From: an uncultured Alistipes sp. | Lineage (GTDB): Bacteria > Bacteroidota > Bacteroidia > Bacteroidales > Rikenellaceae | Assembly (NCBI GenBank): GCA_944320685.1 | Contig: CALUIK010000006.1 | Span: 79,183-143,182, forward strand | Length of the DNA: 64,000 nucleotides | Reading direction: 5' to 3' | In this document: positions 60,399-64,000 of the stretch, in pieces | Layout: each line of letters starts with the position of its first letter | Numbering within the stretch: the stretch's first letter is position 1 | The notes under the pieces: model-generated | What the model saw: only the letters and a program-made list of their open reading frames with translations | What the model was told of the DNA's origin: nothing | Database searches by the model: none | Program-made: the position numbers and the translations under genes

Positions 60399-60447
60399 GA
60401 CATCGAAAAAAGGCCGCATCATCGTGATGCGGCCTTTTTTCGATGTC
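60399..60447. terminator. Bidirectional terminator with a 23-base-pair perfect stem
   Basis: A perfect inverted repeat has arms 60399-60421 and 60425-60447 and a 3-base loop (TCG). The inner part, AGGCCGCATCA/TGATGCGGCCT, is flanked by six A and six T, giving U-runs on both strands for the convergent yajC and thioesterase genes. The stem is longer than typical intrinsic terminators. Confidence 0.9.
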
Positions 60448-60454
60448 GGGTGCG

Positions 60455-60931
60455 CTACACGTCCTCTTCCACCCCGCAATCGCAGAAATGGAACTCTTCG
60501 CGGGCCTTGTCTTTGGGAAAAATGAAATATATGCAGAGCGCCTCGGTGCACAATTCATCTTTGGAGTCGTATATCTTAACCTCTATATCTATTACGTTGC
60601 GCCGTATGCGAGCAACCGTGGCGTGGAGCGTGATATAGTCATCCGTGGTGTGTATGGGCTTCAGGTAACGCACCTCCATGCGCGAGGTTACGCCGCTTGT
60701 CTGAAACTTGCGGAATACGACCCAACTGCTGATCTCGTCGGCAAGCGTGGCCTGAATGCCTCCGTGCAGAGTGTCGACCCACCCCTGAAATTCGGGGCGT
60801 GGCTTCCAACGGCTGACTATGCGGTCTCCGTCCTCGTAAAACTCCATTCGCAGCCCCTGTTCGCTGTGCGGATCGCATCCGAAACAGCGGTATCCCTCCA
60901 TTCCCCGCCAAGGATTTATGATTTTTTTCAT
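60455..60931 (-). CDS. PaaI-like hotdog-fold thioesterase
   Basis: This 158-residue protein has the hotdog hallmark FQGWVDTLHGGIQATLADEI at about residues 48-67, where the Asp/Glu and the HGG turn belong to the thioester-binding helix. It also has the Bacteroidota-type N-terminus KIINPWRGMEGYRCFGCDPHSEQGLRM. The enzyme would hydrolyse an acyl-CoA of unknown chain. Start MKKIINPW at 60931 is chosen; the longer frame is shared with intergenic sequence. A -7 TATATTTG (minus strand, 61010-61003) lies about 70 bases upstream. Confidence 0.9.
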   Translation of the reverse strand: MKKIINPWRGMEGYRCFGCDPHSEQGLRMEFYEDGDRIVSRWKPRPEFQGWVDTLHGGIQATLADEISSWVVFRKFQTSGVTSRMEVRYLKPIHTTDDYITLHATVARIRRNVIDIEVKIYDSKDELCTEALCIYFIFPKDKAREEFHFCDCGVEEDV

Positions 60932-61145
60932 TGCGGAATTGTTTTGTGCCGCGGCCACGGTATCATTAAGGCTATTATGGCCGACGTCGGTTGTATATTC
61001 TGCAAATATATGAATTCGGGTTGAATCGCATTCCTGTGTAACGTAATATTTATCGCCTTGTGGTCGGTATGCCTCTCCCGAGGCTCTGTGGTGAAAATAA
61101 TGGCGCCAGAAGGCGGTACGATGGGAATAATTCAGACAAACTTTG

Positions 61146-61153
61146 TAAATTTG
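61146..61153 (+). promoter_or_regulatory. -7 element of the BaiN-like flavoprotein gene
   Basis: TAAATTTG at 61146-61153 lies 22 bases before the ATG. No acceptable -33 TTTG is seen at the right spacing. Confidence 0.45.
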
Positions 61154-61175
61154 CACAAATTTGAAAATACAGGAT

Positions 61176-62423
61176 ATGTACGATGTCATAGTGGTAGGCG
61201 CCGGTGCGGCCGGCATGATGGCTGCGGCAACCGCGGCGAGAAATGGTCGTCGCGTACTCTTGATGGAGAAGATGGAGAAGGCTGGCCGCAAGATCCGAAT
61301 TTCAGGCAAGGGCCGTTGCAACCTCACCAATGCCCGTCCGCCCGAGGAGTTCCGCGAGGCGATCCGTACCAATGCAGACTTTTTCGAGGTGGCGTTCGCA
61401 GAATTCAACAACAGGGCCACGATCCGTTTTTTCGAACGGCTCGGCGTGAAACTCGACATCGAACGCGGACAGCGTGTATTTCCCCGCAGCGGCAAGGCGT
61501 GGGATATAGCCAACGCTCTGGCCGACTATTGTGCGGAGAACGGCGTGGAGACGATGTACGATACGCGCGTGGCAGACATTCTTGTCGTCGACGGCAAGGC
61601 ATACGGCGTGCGTTATTTCAACAAGCGCGGCTTCGAACGCAAGGAGGAGGCTCCGAATGTCATTGTCGCCACGGGAGGCGTAAGCTACCCCGCTACCGGA
61701 TCTACGGGTGACGGTTATATATTCGCCGACCGGCTTGGACATACGATTGAGGCGGTACGCCCGTCGCTGACGCCGTTGCGCACGTCGCATCCGCAACGCA
61801 AATATCTTGACGGACTGCTTTTGAAAAATGTTTCGGCGAGGCTCTATGTCGACAATGAGGTTGTATGCGAGGAGTTTGGCGAGATGGGATTCTCGGAGCG
61901 CGGTATCGAGGGCGCCATAGCGTTGCGCATGAGCCGCGATGCCGTCGATGCGCTGATCGATGAACGCAAGGTCAAGATCATCCTCGACATGAAGCCCGCC
62001 CTGACCGAAGAGATGCTTGCCGACCGTATACGGCGCGAGATCGAGGATATGGATCCCGAAGAGTTCTTCGCCGAATTGTTGCGACGTCTCGTCCCCAAAC
62101 AGATGGTTATACCTCTGGCGCACGAGTTGGATGTGCATTCGAAAAATTATATCCGCAAGGTGACGGATGCCGAAATCGCCCGTTTGGTAAAGGTTCTCAA
62201 GGGCATGACATTCCCTATTGTCGACTATGCCCCGTTCGAGTATGCCGTGGTGACGGCAGGCGGCGTGCGGTGCGACGAGGTAAACCGTTATACGATGCAG
62301 TCGAACAAGGTCAGGGGATTGTATTTTGCCGGCGAGGTGCTGGACATAGATGCCAACACGGGCGGATACAACATGCAGATTGCCTTCTCTACGGGGCGTC
62401 TGGCAGGCCAGCTCCGTAAATAG
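61176..62423 (+). CDS. BaiN/HI0933-like flavoprotein (NAD(P)/FAD-dependent oxidoreductase)
   Basis: This 415-residue flavoprotein has the N-terminal FAD motif VVGAGAAGMMAAATAARNG followed by KAGRKIRISGKGRCNLTNA, the signature of the HI0933/YhiN family that includes the bile-acid enzyme BaiN. VIVATGGVSYPATGSTGDGY and GLYFAGEVLDIDANTGGYNMQIAFSTG complete the FAD site. The physiological substrate is unknown; BaiN itself reduces bile-acid intermediates in Clostridium. ATG at 61176 is chosen over a TTG 15 bases upstream. Confidence 0.93.
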   Translation: MYDVIVVGAGAAGMMAAATAARNGRRVLLMEKMEKAGRKIRISGKGRCNLTNARPPEEFREAIRTNADFFEVAFAEFNNRATIRFFERLGVKLDIERGQRVFPRSGKAWDIANALADYCAENGVETMYDTRVADILVVDGKAYGVRYFNKRGFERKEEAPNVIVATGGVSYPATGSTGDGYIFADRLGHTIEAVRPSLTPLRTSHPQRKYLDGLLLKNVSARLYVDNEVVCEEFGEMGFSERGIEGAIALRMSRDAVDALIDERKVKIILDMKPALTEEMLADRIRREIEDMDPEEFFAELLRRLVPKQMVIPLAHELDVHSKNYIRKVTDAEIARLVKVLKGMTFPIVDYAPFEYAVVTAGGVRCDEVNRYTMQSNKVRGLYFAGEVLDIDANTGGYNMQIAFSTGRLAGQLRK

Positions 62424-62444
62424 TATAATCCGGTAGGTGCAAAG

Positions 62445-62981
62445 ATGAAGTTATCTGGCCGAAACATAAAACGCCGTTTGTACGACCTGCGCAATTTGCC
62501 GTCGAATCTGAAAAGGGCACGTTATTTTCGGGGGCACGGCGTGCATTCCCCGTTCGTGTATGCCGTGGTAAGGCAGGTTTTTATGCGTTCGAAGCTGTTT
62601 CCGGAGGGGGCGACGGACCTTTATTACGAACTTCTGGCACGTGGCATATCGCAACGGCGGGCTGTGCAACTGCAGAATCTCATGACTCATTGCGGGTACA
62701 CGAGTTTCAGTATAGATGCTGATTGTGGTGCGGAACATGATATTGTACGTTGCGACATGATGATCGCTACGAAAACCGTTGCGCCGGATTATTTGAAGAC
62801 GATGGCGGCCTATGCCGCCGAGATGCGGTCGACGCTTTGCATAATGTCTCCTGCGGCTGATCGCCGGCGCGACGAGACATGCCGCGATATTGTCGCGGCG
62901 CACGGTTGCACAAGTATTGATAACCGCGGGTATCTCTTGATATTCAATAATTACCTGCCAAAACAAAGATTCAGATTATGA
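62445..62981 (+). CDS. Methyltransferase-like protein, reduced form
   Basis: This 178-residue protein carries the N-terminal motif RGHGVHSPFVYAVVRQVF that opens a Bacteroidota family annotated as SAM-dependent methyltransferases, and a C-terminal FNNYLPKQRFRL ending also resembles that family. The central SAM-binding Rossmann region (LDxGTGxG) is not visible, and the protein is shorter than the usual 230 or more residues, so it is probably not an active methyltransferase. It overlaps the adenosyltransferase gene by four bases (ATGA), implying coupled translation. Confidence 0.6.
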   Translation: MKLSGRNIKRRLYDLRNLPSNLKRARYFRGHGVHSPFVYAVVRQVFMRSKLFPEGATDLYYELLARGISQRRAVQLQNLMTHCGYTSFSIDADCGAEHDIVRCDMMIATKTVAPDYLKTMAAYAAEMRSTLCIMSPAADRRRDETCRDIVAAHGCTSIDNRGYLLIFNNYLPKQRFRL

Positions 62982-63529
62982 AGTTGTATACCACGAGCGG
63001 CGATAAGGGACTGACGTCGCTCATAGGCGGGGAGCGTGTCCCCAAAATCGACAGCCGCGTCGAAGCGTACGGTACGGTGGATGAACTGGCGGCCTTTACG
63101 TCACTTCTCGCAGACAAATTGTCGGGCGAGAATAAACTCGCAAAGAGTGTCGGGGAGTTACGCCGTGTAGAATCCCAACTTATGACCGTGGCCGCCCTGC
63201 TTGCCGTGGGCGATGGCGGCGAGGGCAAGGCCGCACCGTTGTCGGCGGATGCTGTTTTGTTTCTCGAACAGGCGATAGACCGCATGCAGGAACGCCTGCC
63301 GGCGATAACCAAGTTTACGATCCCGGGAGGCGACGAAAAAATTTCGTTGTGCCATGTCTGCCGCACTGTCTGCCGCAGAGCCGAACGTGCGGCGCTGCGT
63401 GCCGATGCTGAGCATGCTGTCGATCACGACGTGCTGGTATATTTGAACCGCTTGTCGGATTATTTCTATGCTCTGGGGCGTACGGTGACCTCTGTGCTCG
63501 GTGTGGAGGAGATATTGTGGATACCGTGA
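62978..63529 (+). CDS. PduO-type cob(I)alamin adenosyltransferase
   Basis: This 183-residue enzyme transfers the adenosyl group of ATP to cob(I)alamin to make adenosylcobalamin. It has the ATP-binding N-terminus YTTSGDKGLTSLIGGERVPKID, then RVEAYGTVDELAAFTS, the CRTVCRRAERAA helix, and YLNRLSDYFYALGR. These are the PduO/MMAB family signatures. Overlap with the upstream gene (ATGA) suggests co-translation. No other cobalamin gene is in the window. Confidence 0.95.
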   Translation: MKLYTTSGDKGLTSLIGGERVPKIDSRVEAYGTVDELAAFTSLLADKLSGENKLAKSVGELRRVESQLMTVAALLAVGDGGEGKAAPLSADAVLFLEQAIDRMQERLPAITKFTIPGGDEKISLCHVCRTVCRRAERAALRADAEHAVDHDVLVYLNRLSDYFYALGRTVTSVLGVEEILWIP

Positions 63530-63581
63530 CGTATTTATGCAACAAATAGTCGCGCGGTTGTTAACAATATATGACAAAGTA

Positions 63582-63611
63582 TTTGCTTTTAATGTTTTTT
63601 TTCTATATTTG
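63582..63611 (+). promoter_or_regulatory. Promoter of the DUF2795 gene
   Basis: TTTG (63582-63585), an 18-base spacer and TATATTTG (63604-63611), slightly short of the usual 19-21 spacing, lie about 50 bases before the gene. Confidence 0.6.
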
Positions 63612-63659
63612 CGGCCGATATAAATTCGCGACAACCATATTTGTATAAAACTACGAGAT

Positions 63660-63881
63660 ATGTATTGGACTTTAGAGTTAGCATCAAAGTTGGAGGATGC
63701 ACCGTGGCCTGCAACTAAAGACGAGTTGATCGATTATGCGATCCGTTCGGGTGCACCGCTGGAGGTTCTGGAAAATCTACAGGAGATCGAAGACGAGGGC
63801 GACATCTACGAGTCGATAGAAGATATTTGGCCCGACTACCCTTCCAAAGATGATTTCTTCTTCAACGAGGAGGAATATTGA
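63660..63881 (+). CDS. DUF2795 small acidic protein
   Basis: This 73-residue protein has the DUF2795-type helical core: WTLELASKLEDAPWPATKDELIDYAIRSGAPLEVLENLQ. An acidic tail (DEGDIYESIEDIWPDYPSKDD then FFNEEEY) follows. Proteins of this size and sequence are near-universal in Bacteroidota, and the role is not established. It has its own promoter and a strong terminator, so it is transcribed alone and possibly abundantly. Confidence 0.85.
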   Translation: MYWTLELASKLEDAPWPATKDELIDYAIRSGAPLEVLENLQEIEDEGDIYESIEDIWPDYPSKDDFFFNEEEY

Positions 63882-63910
63882 TAGCCTTTATTTAGGTTAA
63901 ATAACAGAAT

Positions 63911-63957
63911 ACCAGCGCGATAGACAATGAGAATTTGTTTGTCGCGCTGGTGTTTTA
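63911..63957 (+). terminator. Terminator of the DUF2795 gene
   Basis: A 10-base-pair stem ACCAGCGCGA/TCGCGCTGGT (63911-63920 with 63942-63951) is followed by GTTTTAT. The last 43 bases of the window hold nothing identifiable. Confidence 0.8.
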
Positions 63958-64000
63958 TAGTCTCAAACGGTGCGGTTTGTTTGTCTAAATTACGGTTTTT

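Noticed and set aside
1..64000. Search by eye for tRNA, rRNA, CRISPR repeats, insertion sequences and prophage genes
   Set aside because: Intergenic gaps are short and show no cloverleaf, no regularly spaced repeats and no transposase or integrase reading frames.

Overview
The window reads as chromosomal DNA from a Bacteroidales bacterium, most likely Rikenellaceae and Alistipes-like. The evidence is GC-rich coding DNA, promoters of the Bacteroidota type (TTTG, 19-21 bases, TAnnTTTG) in front of many genes, a six-gene Na+-NQR operon, an Oar-type TonB-dependent receptor, a BlaI/M56-TonB pair, a NigD-like lipoprotein, DUF4251 proteins and the long Bacteroidota form of NusB. I see no rRNA, tRNA, CRISPR array, insertion sequence or prophage. 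The genus is an inference from gene style.

Layout. 1-4.7 kb: RND efflux pump (permease cut by the window edge, plus its membrane fusion lipoprotein) with a divergent AraC regulator. 4.9-11.1 kb: Asp-box lipoprotein, CPBP membrane protease, a 991-residue receiver/ATP-grasp protein and a GH43 lipoprotein. 11.3-16.1 kb: C_GCAxxG_C_C protein, MscL, and an Oar-type receptor behind a long structured leader. 16.1-21.3 kb: umuDC, a HAD hydrolase, and a three-gene unit of a plug-like protein, BlaI and an M56 sensor with a TonB C-terminus. 21.6-28.6 kb: NigD-like lipoprotein and nqrABCDEF. 28.7-33.5 kb: TatD-like hydrolase, tcdA, a 2-hydroxyacid dehydrogenase and an M23-like/S41 protease. 33.6-38.6 kb: proC, gpmI, alaS. 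38.7-46.7 kb: two M23 endopeptidase-like proteins and addB-addA. 46.7-50.2 kb: ABC exporter, HPr-kinase-like ATPase, S26-like protease and ispF in one tight run. 50.2-58.4 kb: two DUF4251 proteins, a porin, uvrA, TauE/SafE permease, methyltransferase and cvfB. 58.5-64 kb: nusB, DUF1573, yajC, thioesterase, BaiN-like flavoprotein, a reduced methyltransferase-like protein, PduO-type adenosyltransferase and a DUF2795 protein.

Most notable. (1) NqrC carries an N-terminal rubredoxin domain predicted to face the cytoplasm, next to the NADH-oxidising side of NQR. (2) The RND permease appears to lack about 46 residues of its PN1 porter subdomain and has Asp-Asn where AcrB has the proton-relay pair Asp407-Asp408. 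(3) An ABC exporter, HPr-kinase-like ATPase and Ser-His S26-type protease form a compact unit resembling peptide maturation and export cassettes, with no visible precursor gene. (4) A secreted protein built of TonB-plug-like modules is co-transcribed with BlaI and M56-TonB. (5) The Oar-type receptor mRNA has a roughly 260-base leader with three successive inverted repeats.
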